A DNA stretch of 42,698 bases from Candidatus Avidesulfovibrio excrementigallinarum (GCA_018715085.1 DVMI01000082.1:1-42698); one strand, 5' to 3'; counted from the first letter of the stretch, positions 26,359 to 35,308 are shown. Made by a program: numbers and translations. The notes: generated from the letters alone by a model not told the origin.

Positions 26359-26681
26359 GCCCTGCCGCAACATCTCTGCTGGCCGTTGTGGCCGCCGCCG
26401 TCCTTGACATTGTTGCCAACCTTCTGCTTGCGCGATCCGAGGGCTTCCGCCGGAAACTGTGGGGAGTCAGCGCGCTTGTCATGGTCGGGCTGGCCTTTTC
26501 CGCTCTGGCTGTGGCTGTCCACGGCATGGATCTGGCCGTGGCTTATGCCATGTGGGGCGGGCTCGGCATTCTGGGCACCTCGCTGGGGGGCTGGTTTCTC
26601 TTTGGGCAGAAACTCAAGCCCATTGCCTGGCTGGGCATTGTCCTGCTGGCCGGAGGGCTGGCTATCCTGCACACCTCATAG
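26355..26681 (+). CDS. mdtI: SMR-family spermidine exporter subunit MdtI-like
   Basis: 108 residues, four membrane helices. LDIVANLLLARSEGFRRKLWG aligns well by eye with E. coli MdtI, and AVAYAMWGGLGILGT matches its GGFGI region. It forms the heteromeric exporter with the preceding MdtJ-like protein, with which its ATG overlaps by four bases. The membrane Glu expected in the first helix is Asp here (V-L-D-I-V-A-N). The change keeps the charge but is unusual in SMR pumps, where this residue couples protons to substrate. A terminator follows about 90 bases downstream. Confidence 0.85.
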   Translation: MSPAATSLLAVVAAAVLDIVANLLLARSEGFRRKLWGVSALVMVGLAFSALAVAVHGMDLAVAYAMWGGLGILGTSLGGWFLFGQKLKPIAWLGIVLLAGGLAILHTS

Positions 26682-26770
26682 GGGGTCTGCCGTCTGCAAA
26701 ACGGCGCTGCCACGCCCAAAGGCACTGCCTGGTCTCTCCTCCCGACCCAAAAATTAAACGCAACAAACGC

Positions 26771-26805
26771 AAAGGGCGACGCCAAAACCGGCGTCGCCCT
26801 TTCTG
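26771..26805. terminator. bidirectional terminator between mdtI and the Bax-inhibitor-1 family gene
   Basis: A perfect 13-bp stem (26771-26783 with 26790-26802), loop AAAACC, flanked by T-rich sequence on the plus strand (TTTCTGTTC). The AAA start of the stem gives a short T run on the minus strand. It lies between convergent genes. Confidence 0.85.
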
Positions 26806-26840
26806 TTCAATTTACGCGCACAGGGCGCATTTTACTGTTG

Positions 26841-27548
26841 TTATCGACGGTCGCCAACAATGCGCAGGATAGCAATGAACAGGTTGATGAAGTCCAGATA
26901 CAGTTCCAGAGCGCCAAGCAGCGCGCCGCGGCGGATGGCCGTTCCGTCATCCAGGGGCATCCCTTCGCCAAACGCTCTCAGGCGCTGGGTGTCATAGGCC
27001 GTAAGCCCGGTGAAGATGATCACGCTCAGGGCGCTGATCACAAACTCCAGCATGGTGTTCTGCAAAAAGATGTTCACGATGGCAGCGAGGATGACGCCCC
27101 ACAGCCCCATGATCATAAAGCTGCCCATGCCGCTCAGATCGCGCTTGGTCACTGTGCCGTAAAGGCTCATGCCCGCAAAGGTGCCCGCCGTGATCGCAAA
27201 GGCCGAAAAGACCGACGCGCCCGTGTAAATCAGCAGCACCGAGGACAAAAACATGCCCATCAATACGCTGTACACCAGGAAAATCGCGGTGGCCGCCGCA
27301 GCGGACAGCTTGTGGATGGCGCCAGCCAGGACCATCGGCAGTGCAATAACGGCCACAGCCATCACGATCATGCCGATCACGCCGTTGCCGAAAATCAGCA
27401 TGAGCAGCGTCTCGCTGCCTGCGGTAAACCACGCGGCCAACGCCGTGACGATAAGGCCGAGCGTCATCCAGTTATACACATGCCGCATGTAAATCGACGC
27501 CACACTGGCGCTGCGACTCAAAGACTCAGTTCGACGAAGTTCTTCCAT
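26841..27548 (-). CDS. Bax inhibitor-1 / YccA family membrane protein
   Basis: 235 residues. The start at 27548 has GGAGG five bases upstream; longer frames lack this. A short cytoplasmic N-terminus with SLSRSASVASIYMRHVYNWM is followed by seven membrane helices. The C-terminal LYLDFINLFIAILRIVGDRR is the family's diagnostic end, with the paired Asp region TAYDTQRLRAFG before it. E. coli YccA binds and modulates the FtsH protease, and BsYetJ is a pH-sensitive calcium leak channel. Which role applies here is not known. It has a good promoter and is divergent from the PfkB kinase. Confidence 0.93.
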   Translation of the reverse strand: MEELRRTESLSRSASVASIYMRHVYNWMTLGLIVTALAAWFTAGSETLLMLIFGNGVIGMIVMAVAVIALPMVLAGAIHKLSAAAATAIFLVYSVLMGMFLSSVLLIYTGASVFSAFAITAGTFAGMSLYGTVTKRDLSGMGSFMIMGLWGVILAAIVNIFLQNTMLEFVISALSVIIFTGLTAYDTQRLRAFGEGMPLDDGTAIRRGALLGALELYLDFINLFIAILRIVGDRR

Positions 27549-27591
27549 AATGCCTCCAGGCAGTGTCAAGATAATCCAATCCAGTTCTTTC

Positions 27592-27620
27592 AGTATATGC
27601 ATGATACGCCAAGATGGCAA
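27592..27620 (-). promoter_or_regulatory. sigma-70-type promoter of the Bax-inhibitor-1 family gene
   Basis: On the minus strand, TTGCCA (27620-27615) and TATACT (27597-27592) are spaced 17 bases apart; both match consensus at five of six positions. They lie about 45 bases before the ATG. Confidence 0.65.
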
Positions 27621-27652
27621 GTTTTAGAAAATGCCTCTTGTCATTCTTTCCG

Positions 27653-27681
27653 TTGCAGTCCGGGGCTGTTTGGGCTATGCT
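27653..27681 (+). promoter_or_regulatory. candidate promoter of the PfkB kinase gene
   Basis: TTGCAG (27653-27658) and TATGCT (27676-27681), spaced 17 bases. They lie about 60 bases upstream of the ATG at 27743. Confidence 0.4.
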
Positions 27682-27742
27682 CATAGGCCGGTTCTGTCTG
27701 ACAACAATGGCCCCTACCCTTCTTTACTATCTGGAGGAGTAC

Positions 27743-28678
27743 ATGAGCATTTATGTTTCCGGCTCGCTGGCTTTTGACAAGATCATGCAGTTTCCCGGCA
27801 GTTTTGCTGATGTTATCCTCCCGGAAAAACTCCACGTTCTCAACGTTTCCTTTCTGATCGACAAGCTGGATCACAAGCGCGGCGGCACCGCAGGCAACAT
27901 CGCCTATTCGCTGGCGCTGCTGGATGAAAAGCCCATTGTTCTGGCGTCGGTCGGGCAGGACTTCATGGAATATAAGCGCTTTCTCACTGGCATGGGCGTA
28001 CTGACGCACGGCATCCATGTGGTGGACAACGAATACACCGCCGCCTGCTATCTGATCACCGACCGCGAAAACAATCAGATCAACGGGTTCCACCCGGCAG
28101 CCATGAACTATCCCTGCCGCGCCACCGTGCCTGGCGGGCATCCTGGCGACTGGGCCATCGTCTCCCCGGGCAACCTTGACGACATGCGCGCTCTGCCCCG
28201 GCGCTTCCGTGAAAGTGGAATCCCCTACATTTATGATCCGGGCCAGCAGATCCCCGCGTTAAGTGGAGGCGATTTGCTCGACGCCATCAGCGGTGCGGAC
28301 ATTGTGGTCACCAACGACTATGAACTGGAGATGATCTGCCGCAGCACGGGACGAACCCGCGCCGAAATCCGCGAAATGACCGGCTGCCTGATCACGACGC
28401 TTGGCGAAAAGGGCTCGATCATCAATAACGGCGTGGACGGCGCCATAAGCTCTGTCAAGGCGTCCCGGGTCGTTGATCCCACCGGTGCGGGGGATGCGTA
28501 CCGGGCAGGCCTGCTCAAGGGCATCATCCTCGGCTTTGACATGCCCAAGGCGGCACGCATGGGATCGACCTGCGCCAGTTTCTGCGTGGAGCAAAGCGGA
28601 ACCCAGGAACACGCCTTCTCGCTGCGGGCTTTCTCGGAACGCCACCTGGCCGCCTATAACGAACGCCTGCCGTTCTAA
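27743..28678 (+). CDS. PfkB-family nucleoside/carbohydrate kinase, probable adenosine kinase
   Basis: 311 residues. Start at 27743 with GGAGGAG six bases upstream. Ribokinase-fold signatures are the N-terminal VSGSLAFDKIMQFPG, the di-glycine GGTAGNIAYSLALL near 50, and the catalytic DPTGAGDAYRAGLLKG near 244-260 with the base Asp and anion hole. Sequence flavour (FAFDKIM, NEYTAACYLITD) resembles the bacterial adenosine-kinase-like subgroup of PfkB rather than ribokinase or fructokinase, so it would phosphorylate adenosine to AMP. In sulfate reducers and SAM-using cells this recycles adenosine, but the substrate is inferred. It has its own promoter and is divergent from the Bax-inhibitor-1 family gene. 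Confidence 0.88.
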   Translation: MSIYVSGSLAFDKIMQFPGSFADVILPEKLHVLNVSFLIDKLDHKRGGTAGNIAYSLALLDEKPIVLASVGQDFMEYKRFLTGMGVLTHGIHVVDNEYTAACYLITDRENNQINGFHPAAMNYPCRATVPGGHPGDWAIVSPGNLDDMRALPRRFRESGIPYIYDPGQQIPALSGGDLLDAISGADIVVTNDYELEMICRSTGRTRAEIREMTGCLITTLGEKGSIINNGVDGAISSVKASRVVDPTGAGDAYRAGLLKGIILGFDMPKAARMGSTCASFCVEQSGTQEHAFSLRAFSERHLAAYNERLPF

Positions 28679-29086
28679 CGGCACCGTGCCCGGGCAGCGC
28701 AGATCTGGCTGCGCTCCGGCACGACAGAGGAACGTGTTTTTCTACAGTGTTTTTTATGCTCGGGCGCGGGGCCGTTCCCGCGTCCGGCAGGGCAGCATGA
28801 TCATGGCGTTCCACGCGACGCTGTCCTGCCAGCGCGGCACAGGCGCCCCCTGTCGCCGCGCCTGACGACTGCCTGCCGCTTTCGCCTCAACGCCGCCCTT
28901 TTCTGGCACCTGACGCGATTGGCGGCAGCCAGCGCCCGAATTCTGCCGCTTCCTGCTCGTAATGCCATCGGGGCGGCAACGGTGTTCTTTTGCCGGCATT
29001 CGGGATCCCACACCCGACAACGGACCCGATCCACCATCTGCGGTGTCCCAAGGGGACGCCATACGCCTTACAAGTCCGGGGCTGTC
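28679..29086. other. spacer with a hairpin after the kinase gene
   Basis: An imperfect stem-loop at 28686-28722 (AGCGCAG/CTGCGCT core) lies eight bases after the kinase stop codon. Its nearest T run, GTTTTTC, starts about 13 bases later, so termination is possible but weak. The remaining ~340 bases show no recognisable gene. The frame of the next gene extends upstream, but without a better start. Confidence 0.35.
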
Positions 29087-29779
29087 ATGAACTACGCCTA
29101 CCTCCGCAATCCTCCACGCCTGCTGCACCGCCTGGCAGGAGTTCTGGGCTCTTCTGCGGAGCGCGTAGCCTGCCGCAAAACAGAACGCTGTTTTCTGGAC
29201 AGACTTCATCAGCTGCCTGCTGGCGCGCTGCGGCCTCTATTTCTGGTTGTCGGGGGATTCATGGACAGCGTGCGCGGGCATGCCTATGCCATTTGCCGCA
29301 ACTGCCCGCCGGATGTCGCCCACCGCTGCGATCTGTTCTACCGGCACTATCCGGAACACGGCGACATTCAGGAGTTGCTCAGGCTGTACCACCGCAAGGG
29401 ACTGCCCGTCATCCTCATCGGCCACAGCTGGGGCGCTGACGCCGCCGTCCATGCCGTCATTCTCAAACGCTCCCTGCCCGTCGATCTGCTCATTACCCTG
29501 GATCCCGTCTCGCGCAAGCGTCCGCTGTCAGGACATTATCCGTTCATCCGGCACTGGACCAACATCTATGTTGATTATAACCAGGCAACATGGTTCAATA
29601 TCACCAATCTTATCGCCCGCATTGGCGGCCCCTGGGGCACTGTGGCCGTGGCACAAGAAAACATCCCCTGTCCTGCTGAGATTCCCCATTCCTCGGCAGA
29701 GGCCATGTTCCGCACCTTTGCGCTGCCCCGCGTGCGTGCCCTTTTGGATCACTCCATGAGCCTGCGCGTCAGACGCTGA
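29087..29779 (+). CDS. alpha/beta hydrolase-like protein, substrate unknown
   Basis: 230 residues from the ATG at 29087 (GGGG upstream; the frame is open for 56 more codons but less protein-like). The core VILIGHSWGADAAVHA carries the nucleophile elbow G-H-S-W-G with Ser114. LITLDPVSRKRP follows about 25 residues later, as in lipases and thioesterases where this strand supports the catalytic Asp. A candidate catalytic His lies in LLDHSMSL near the C-terminus. The upstream GGFMDSVRG could form the oxyanion loop. There is no signal peptide, so it is probably cytoplasmic. I do not recognise the subfamily. It stands alone between the kinase and the CNNM gene. Confidence 0.75.
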   Translation: MNYAYLRNPPRLLHRLAGVLGSSAERVACRKTERCFLDRLHQLPAGALRPLFLVVGGFMDSVRGHAYAICRNCPPDVAHRCDLFYRHYPEHGDIQELLRLYHRKGLPVILIGHSWGADAAVHAVILKRSLPVDLLITLDPVSRKRPLSGHYPFIRHWTNIYVDYNQATWFNITNLIARIGGPWGTVAVAQENIPCPAEIPHSSAEAMFRTFALPRVRALLDHSMSLRVRR

Positions 29780-29897
29780 ACCGGGGCCTCGCCGGCATTC
29801 TTGCACCACCGTTCTTCCGGGGATGAAGCGCCTGCCGCCTTTCCTGGCTGCGGAACAATGCGTTGTGCCGCGGATCTCCTGCAGACGGCAAACGCAT

Positions 29898-29926
29898 TTG
29901 CTCCTCAGGGACAAACCATGTATCCT
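29898..29926 (+). promoter_or_regulatory. candidate promoter of the CNNM/CBS gene
   Basis: TTGCTC (29898-29903) and TATCCT (29921-29926), spaced 17 bases, lie 55 bases before the ATG at 29981. Confidence 0.4.
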
Positions 29927-29980
29927 GTACAGCAACTACTGCATACGTTTCTCTAACCTGCCATCCATAAAGGATTCGTC

Positions 29981-31042
29981 ATGGTCACGCTTATCCTCAC
30001 CGTCGCTGCCGTGGTACTTCTTTCGGCGCTCTGCTCCACCACGGAGGCCGCCCTTTACTCCGTTCCCTGGACGCATATCGAGTCCATGCGCGAATCCGGA
30101 TCCCGCAGCGGGGAAATCCTGTTTGAGCTGCGCAACAACATCAACCGCCCCATTGCAGCGGTGCTCACGCTCAACACCATCGCCAACACTGCCGGCGCAG
30201 CCCTGGCCGGCGCACTGGCCAGCTCGATTCTTGGCGCGCAGTCCACAGGGTGGTTTGCGGCCCTGCTGACACTGCTCATTCTCGCGTTCGGCGAAATTGT
30301 GCCCAAAACCGTGGGCGTCACCTATGCAAAGCCCCTTGCCAGCCTCATGGCCCGCCCCCTCAAGGCGCTGGTCATCCTCTTTGCGCCCTTCATCTGGCTT
30401 TCCGGCCTGTTGACGCGCCTTTTCGCCAGACCCGAAGGACAGGAACCTGCCGCCACGGAAGACGACATCCGCGCCGCCGCCCGGCTTTCGCTCAGAGCCG
30501 GACAAATCCAGCCCTACGAAGAAGACGCCATCCGCAACATCCTGACTCTGGACTCCAAGCGGGTCTCTGACATCATGACGCCCAGGACCATGGTCTTTTC
30601 TCTGCCCGAAACAATGACCGTGGCCGAAGCCTACGCGCTGCCAGGCATCTGGAACTACAGCCGCATCCCCGTCTATGGCGACGACAACGAAGACATCGTC
30701 GGCCTTGTCCTGCGCCGGCGGATCGTCAAAGGCTTTGCCGAGGACGAGGACAGCCGCACCCTCGGCGAACTCATGCAGCCTGTCCATTTTGTGCTTGAAA
30801 ATCAGACCGTCGACCGTGTGCTCAGAGAATTTCTGGATTCCCATCAGCATATTGCCGTCGTACTCGACGAGTTCGGCGGTCTGGCCGGCGTTGTCTCGCT
30901 GGAAGACGTTCTGGAAGAGATGCTGGGCAGAGAAATTGTCGATGAAAGCGACGCTGTGGCCGACCTGCGTGCCGCCGCTCGCGAACGCCGCCGCAAGACG
31001 CTTGAGGGACAAAAGGAAACCGCCCCGCATCCGGCAGCCTGA
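29981..31042 (+). CDS. CNNM/HlyC-like membrane protein with CBS pair
   Basis: 353 residues. The N-terminal DUF21/CNNM transmembrane domain (about 1-140, three to four helices) includes STTEAALYSVP and LAFGEIVPKTVGV, both diagnostic. A linker (~150-200) ends in NILTLDSKRVSDIMTPRT, the usual entry to the CBS pair (about 200-325, with SRIPVYGDDNEDIVGLV and DEFGGLAGVVSLEDVLEE). The C-terminal CorC_HlyC domain found in longer relatives is missing. Family members are linked to magnesium or other divalent cation efflux, with nucleotide binding by the CBS domains. AAAGGA precedes the ATG. It is monocistronic, with a terminator downstream. Confidence 0.92.
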   Translation: MVTLILTVAAVVLLSALCSTTEAALYSVPWTHIESMRESGSRSGEILFELRNNINRPIAAVLTLNTIANTAGAALAGALASSILGAQSTGWFAALLTLLILAFGEIVPKTVGVTYAKPLASLMARPLKALVILFAPFIWLSGLLTRLFARPEGQEPAATEDDIRAAARLSLRAGQIQPYEEDAIRNILTLDSKRVSDIMTPRTMVFSLPETMTVAEAYALPGIWNYSRIPVYGDDNEDIVGLVLRRRIVKGFAEDEDSRTLGELMQPVHFVLENQTVDRVLREFLDSHQHIAVVLDEFGGLAGVVSLEDVLEEMLGREIVDESDAVADLRAAARERRRKTLEGQKETAPHPAA

Positions 31043-31065
31043 AACTGAGCTTGTTCTTATATGCC

Positions 31066-31112
31066 GCAACGCCCGCCAATCGTACAGCCGATCGGCGGGC
31101 GTTGCTTTATTG
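31066..31112 (+). terminator. intrinsic terminator of the CNNM gene
   Basis: A perfect 12-bp stem GCAACGCCCGCC/GGCGGGCGTTGC (31066-31077 with 31094-31105) followed by TTTATTG. It begins 23 bases after the stop codon. Confidence 0.85.
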
Positions 31113-31213
31113 TGCAGTACCCCGAAGCCCCCGCACCAGGCCCTCTGCGGACTTTTTGGCGTCAGCCAAGGGCTGTCCGGCAGCGTTTCAATGCACAAAC
31201 GGGCTCATGTTAC

Positions 31214-31250
31214 AAAAAAGAGCGTCGCCTTCCGTGCATTCCCCGGACGC
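31214..31250 (-). terminator. weak terminator after trkH
   Basis: On the minus strand, a short GCGTC/GACGC stem with inner CCG/CGG pairs (31250-31222) is followed by TCTTTTTT (31221-31214). It begins right after the trkH stop codon. Confidence 0.4.
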
Positions 31251-31251
31251 G

Positions 31252-32712
31252 TCAGCGCCGCCAGAACGCAGGAAGCAGAAGAATGAGCAGCGCATAGCAT
31301 TCCAGACGGCCCAGCAGCATGGCAAAGGTCAGCAGGAACTTTACCGTATCCGGCAGCCAGCCAAAATTATCAACAGGCCCCACCCCGCCGAATCCCGGTC
31401 CCACGTTGGACAACGACGTCAGTACCGAGGAAAAGGCCGTTGTCAAATCCACGTCAAACAGCATCACGGCAAACGTCAGCGCGAACAGCAGAACAACATA
31501 GACCAGGAAAAAGCCCACCACGCCGGACATGGCCGTTTCATCCAGCGACTGTTCCTGAAAGACCACCTTCCGCACTGCGCGAGGGTGCAGCAGCATGAAC
31601 AAGTCCCGGTACAGCATGCGGCCGAGAATCGTAATCCGCATGACCTTGCAGCCGCCCGACGTCGACCCTGCACAGCCCCCGATGAACATGACCAGCAGCA
31701 GCACGGGAATAGTGCCTACAGGCCACAATTCAAAATCGGCAGAAGCAAAGCCGGTGGTGGTCATCAGCGAGAGGATCTGGAACAACGCCGTTCTGACAAG
31801 GTATTCAAGATCGGCAAGGCTGTGCAGGCTGACTGTGCCCCGATCCACCAGAATCACACAGACAATCAGCGTGCAAATCACAAAAATCCAGCAGAAGGCG
31901 CGGCATTCCTCATTTTGCCCATATGCCCGCCAGTCGCCATGCAGCGCTCTGAAATGCAGGCTGAAGTTGATTCCGCCCAGCGCCATAAACACGATAATCA
32001 GCCACTGGGCAACCGCCGGATAGTTGATAAGCGAGGTGTTGCGTGTGGAAAAGCCGCCTGTGGAAAGGGTTGTCAGCCCGTGATTGACGGCGTCAAAAAA
32101 GGTCATTCCCGTTACATACAGCAACAAGATGAGCACGGCTGTCAGTACACCATAGACGACCCAGAGGATTTTGGCAGTGTCCCTCACCCGGGGTGTCAGC
32201 TTGTCCGGTGTGGGACCCGGGACCTCGGCACGGTACAGCTGCATGCCGCCGATTCCCAGATGCGGCAGAACGGCCAGAGACAGCACGATGATGCCCATCC
32301 CTCCGAGCCACTGGGTCAGGCTTCGCCACAGCAAAAGACCGTATGGCAGCGCTTCCACATCGGCAATGACACTGGCGCCCGTTGTCGTGAAGCCGGAAAC
32401 CGATTCAAACAACGCGTCAACCGGGTTCAACACGCCACAAAACCAGTATGGCAAGGCCCCCGCACAGCCTGCCGCAATCCAGCAAAGCCCCACTGAAGCC
32501 AGCGCCTCGCAAAGCGTGAACGTGACCTGCCTGCGCGTTCTGCAACACATATACAGCACGCCCCCTGCGGCCAGAATCACACCGACTGAAGCCGCCAGCC
32601 CCGGCGCGGAAGCGTCTTGCCATCCCAGCGCGACCAAAAGCGGCAGGACTTGCGCGCCACCGACGCAAAGGAGCAGCCCTCCCATCAAATGCCCTACAGC
32701 CCACGCGTTCAT
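31252..32712 (-). CDS. trkH: Trk potassium uptake protein TrkH
   Basis: 486 residues, starting at the ATG that overlaps the trkA stop (ATGA); an in-frame TTG two codons earlier is less likely. It has four repeats of the M1-P-M2 potassium-channel-like unit. The filter-like segments in order are GFTTTGAS, LSTGGFSTRN, SLMTTTGFAS and SNVGPGFGG, and each carries the key glycine. IGGCAGSTSGGCKVMR marks the loop before the third or fourth unit, as in TrkH/KtrB. It is the membrane pore of the K+ uptake system, gated by the cytoplasmic TrkA ring. The trkA-trkH order on one transcript supports the assignment. Confidence 0.95.
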   Translation of the reverse strand: MNAWAVGHLMGGLLLCVGGAQVLPLLVALGWQDASAPGLAASVGVILAAGGVLYMCCRTRRQVTFTLCEALASVGLCWIAAGCAGALPYWFCGVLNPVDALFESVSGFTTTGASVIADVEALPYGLLLWRSLTQWLGGMGIIVLSLAVLPHLGIGGMQLYRAEVPGPTPDKLTPRVRDTAKILWVVYGVLTAVLILLLYVTGMTFFDAVNHGLTTLSTGGFSTRNTSLINYPAVAQWLIIVFMALGGINFSLHFRALHGDWRAYGQNEECRAFCWIFVICTLIVCVILVDRGTVSLHSLADLEYLVRTALFQILSLMTTTGFASADFELWPVGTIPVLLLVMFIGGCAGSTSGGCKVMRITILGRMLYRDLFMLLHPRAVRKVVFQEQSLDETAMSGVVGFFLVYVVLLFALTFAVMLFDVDLTTAFSSVLTSLSNVGPGFGGVGPVDNFGWLPDTVKFLLTFAMLLGRLECYALLILLLPAFWRR

Positions 32713-34106
32713 GCGCAACCGTCCTTGACAGCGGCCAGCAACCGCTCAACTTCCGAAATGCGCTTGCGCTCGGCCAGCAGCAGAATCCGGTCCCCGGCCA
32801 GGACCGTCGTCTGACCGGTAGGCACAAATACGGCCTCTTCCCGGATGACCGCCAGCAGCAGCACGCCGCGCGGCAGCCCCATTTCCCGGACAGACAACCC
32901 GGCCAGTTTTGCCTCCGGCCGGATCATCACTTCTATGGCTTCTGCAGCTTCCCGCCCCACCGTCAAAGACGCCAACACGCCGCCCTGCCGGACATAGTGC
33001 AGCAGGCTGCTGACCGCCGCGATGCGCGTGCTCACCGAGTGTTCGATGCCAAACGCTTCAAGCAAGGGCAGATATTCGTCCTTGTTGACGCTGACGACCG
33101 TCTCGCCCACGCCCAGTGATCGTGCCAGCATGCAAGAAAGAATGTTGGACTCCTCATCGCCCGTCACGGCGACAAAGGCGTCCATTTCGCCTACACGTTC
33201 CTCTTCCAGCAGGCTTTTGTCCGTGCCTTCGCCATGCAGCACCAGGCAGTTGGGCAGCAATTCCGCAAGTTCCGCACAGCGCGCCATGTCATGGTCAATG
33301 AGCTTGACCGCGACGCCTTTCCGATCCAGCAGCTGTGCAAGGCGCAGGCCAATGTTGCCGCCCCCATAAATGCATACCGACTTCAGGTAGCTGCGTTTGC
33401 TGTGCACGCAGGACAAAAGGGCAGAAAGCGTTTCTGCAAGATAAACGAAATAGACAATATCACCCTTGAGGATGCAGTCCTGACCGGAAGGGACGATGAG
33501 CTTTTTATGGCGGACGATGGCACCAACCATGAGCCCTTCGGTCTGAACAATGCTGCGGAAACGCACCAGAGACTGACCGACAAGCGGTCCGCCCGTCACG
33601 CGCATGCCCACCATCCGGACACGCCGATCAGAAAACTCGCCGTACTCGACAGCGCCGGACAGCGTCAGCAGTCTGCTGATGCTGCGCACGATTTCTTCTT
33701 CCGGATTGATCAGCAGATGGATATCGAGCACCTGCTCCAACAAATCCGGATAGGTTGCATAGTCCGGATTGCGGATTCGCGCCACTTTGACGGCGTCCGG
33801 CGCAAATCCTTTGGCCAAAAGGCATGTCATAATATTGATTTCGTCGTTGTCGGTCACGGCAAGCACAATGTCGGCTTCCCGGATGCCCGCCTCCTCCAGA
33901 ACCCGCGGGCTGGCTCCAGAACCTTTGAGCGTCTGTACATCCAGCAATTCCTGCACATGCTGGATCTGCTCGGCACTGGTATCGATGACAACGACCTGCT
34001 TGTTTTCCTCAGCCAGAAACCGGGCGGTATGAAAGCCCACTTTCCCGGCGCCGACAATGAGTATCCGCCCTCTGCCGCGCCCGGCGCTCCTTCCGACTAT
34101 GCCCAT
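32709..34106 (-). CDS. trkA: Trk potassium system regulatory protein TrkA
   Basis: 465 residues, with two RCK units as in classical TrkA. The first Rossmann motif, ILIVGAGKVGFHTARFL, is preceded by a short Arg/Gly-rich extension (RSAGRGRGR), which may mean the true start is slightly downstream. The second Rossmann motif is CIYGGGNIGLRLAQLL at about 244-259. Each is followed by an RCK_C domain, ending LLAERKRISEVERLL. The conserved acidic residue after beta-2 (VVVIDTSAEQ, VKLIDHDMA) favours NAD(H) binding. It controls TrkH opening from the cytoplasmic face. The stop overlaps the trkH ATG. Confidence 0.95.
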   Translation of the reverse strand: MGIVGRSAGRGRGRILIVGAGKVGFHTARFLAEENKQVVVIDTSAEQIQHVQELLDVQTLKGSGASPRVLEEAGIREADIVLAVTDNDEINIMTCLLAKGFAPDAVKVARIRNPDYATYPDLLEQVLDIHLLINPEEEIVRSISRLLTLSGAVEYGEFSDRRVRMVGMRVTGGPLVGQSLVRFRSIVQTEGLMVGAIVRHKKLIVPSGQDCILKGDIVYFVYLAETLSALLSCVHSKRSYLKSVCIYGGGNIGLRLAQLLDRKGVAVKLIDHDMARCAELAELLPNCLVLHGEGTDKSLLEEERVGEMDAFVAVTGDEESNILSCMLARSLGVGETVVSVNKDEYLPLLEAFGIEHSVSTRIAAVSSLLHYVRQGGVLASLTVGREAAEAIEVMIRPEAKLAGLSVREMGLPRGVLLLAVIREEAVFVPTGQTTVLAGDRILLLAERKRISEVERLLAAVKDGCA

Positions 34107-34504
34107 GTGTTACTCCGTTCGATAGAGCGATTTTTCCTTTTGCAAAAAACCGCCCCGCGGACACGGGAAAATTCCCGCACTCCGCCACAAGAAAAAACGC
34201 ACTCCCCCCAGTGCAACCCAGCGTGTCTTTTTACAATAACGTCATTGCAAGGAGCTCTGCCCTCAATGCCGCCAGTACGCTAGACTAGCCATTTTATATT
34301 GAGATGACAAGGTTTGTGTGCGTGCGCAGGCTGCCGCACTGCATGACGATACGCGTCAACCGGTTGCAGGGCACGCACAGCAACGCGCCTGACATGCCGG
34401 CTTACCGCGGGCAGCGCTCCTGCCATGCAACCCGGATGACGCGTGCCGCCGTGCGCGCTCCCCCCCCACAAACAGCGCGAAAAGGGGCGCCGGCTGCCAG
34501 CTTT
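34107..34504. other. spacer upstream of trkA
   Basis: No gene seen. It has AT-rich parts near 34185-34245 and 34285-34310 and the short inverted repeats CTAG-A-CTAG (34282-34290) and GGGAA-AA-TTCCC (34164-34175). The trkA promoter must lie here, but no pair of -35/-10 boxes stands out. No strong terminator was found after the ZIP gene, which ends at 34505. Confidence 0.4.
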
Positions 34505-35308
34505 CTAGCCTAACGCCGTATCAAGGCACATCATCAGCGTAAATCCAAGGATGCAGCCGACAGTGGCGGCATCGCCGTGCCCGGAAGACTGCGACTCCGG
34601 AATGACTTCCTCCACAACCACAAAGATCATCGCTCCCGCGGCAAAGCTGAGAACCGCAGGCAGCACAGGCTGTGCCACGCTGACAAACATGGCCCCAAGC
34701 ACAGCGGCCACAGGTTCTACAAATCCCGAAATCTGGCCGATGAAAAACGCCTTACCCCTGGAGTACCCGTCGCGCAGCAACGGCAGGGAGACAGCCATGC
34801 CCTCCGGCAGGTTTTGCAGGCCTATCCCCAGCATCAGCGTCAACGCATCAGAAATCCCCACTGGAGAGCCTTCGACCTGAGACGCGCCCATGCCCACTCC
34901 CACGGCAAGTCCTTCGGGGAAATTGTGCAGTGTGATGGCAAGCACCAGCAAAAAACTGCGCGGCAGCGGCGTGGCCAGTCCGTCCCGCTCGCCGCTCGTC
35001 GGGTGCAGGTGCGGGGTGACCCAGTCAATCATGCGCAGCAGCGCAGCGCCGCCAAGAAACCCCAGCGCCACAGGCACGCAGGCCAGCCGCCCCAGATGCG
35101 ACGACGCCTCCAGCGCCGGAGCAAGCAACGACCAAAATGACGCGGCGATCATGACGCCCGCGGCAAAACCTAAAAGCACATCCAGCGTCCTGCGCGAGAG
35201 TGCCTTGCCCCCCATATACACCGCCGCAGCGCCAAGCGACGTGCATCCCCAGGTTATCATGCCCGCAAACAAGGCCATCAGCACGGGAAGTTGCGCCATC
35301 GACTCCAT
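34505..35308 (-). CDS. ZIP-family divalent metal transporter, GufA-like
   Basis: 267 residues, starting at 35308 with AAGGAG eight bases upstream. About eight membrane helices. The two metal-binding helix motifs are ITLHNFPEGLAVG and GLQNLPEGMAVS, the H-N-x-P-E-G and x-N-x-P-E-G pair of GufA/ZupT proteins. A His-rich loop (PHLHPTSGERDG) sits before them, as in many ZIP carriers. FVVVEEVIPES is the conserved C-terminal acidic motif. Likely substrate is zinc, possibly iron or manganese. It moves metal into the cytoplasm down its gradient. It is divergent from ompH, so the 223-base spacer is shared. Confidence 0.92.
   Translation of the reverse strand: MESMAQLPVLMALFAGMITWGCTSLGAAAVYMGGKALSRRTLDVLLGFAAGVMIAASFWSLLAPALEASSHLGRLACVPVALGFLGGAALLRMIDWVTPHLHPTSGERDGLATPLPRSFLLVLAITLHNFPEGLAVGVGMGASQVEGSPVGISDALTLMLGIGLQNLPEGMAVSLPLLRDGYSRGKAFFIGQISGFVEPVAAVLGAMFVSVAQPVLPAVLSFAAGAMIFVVVEEVIPESQSSGHGDAATVGCILGFTLMMCLDTALG

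Noticed and set aside
31051-32496. Plus-strand open frame opposite trkH
   Set aside because: trkH has all four filter motifs; the opposite frame is Gln/His/Arg-rich with no domain signal.
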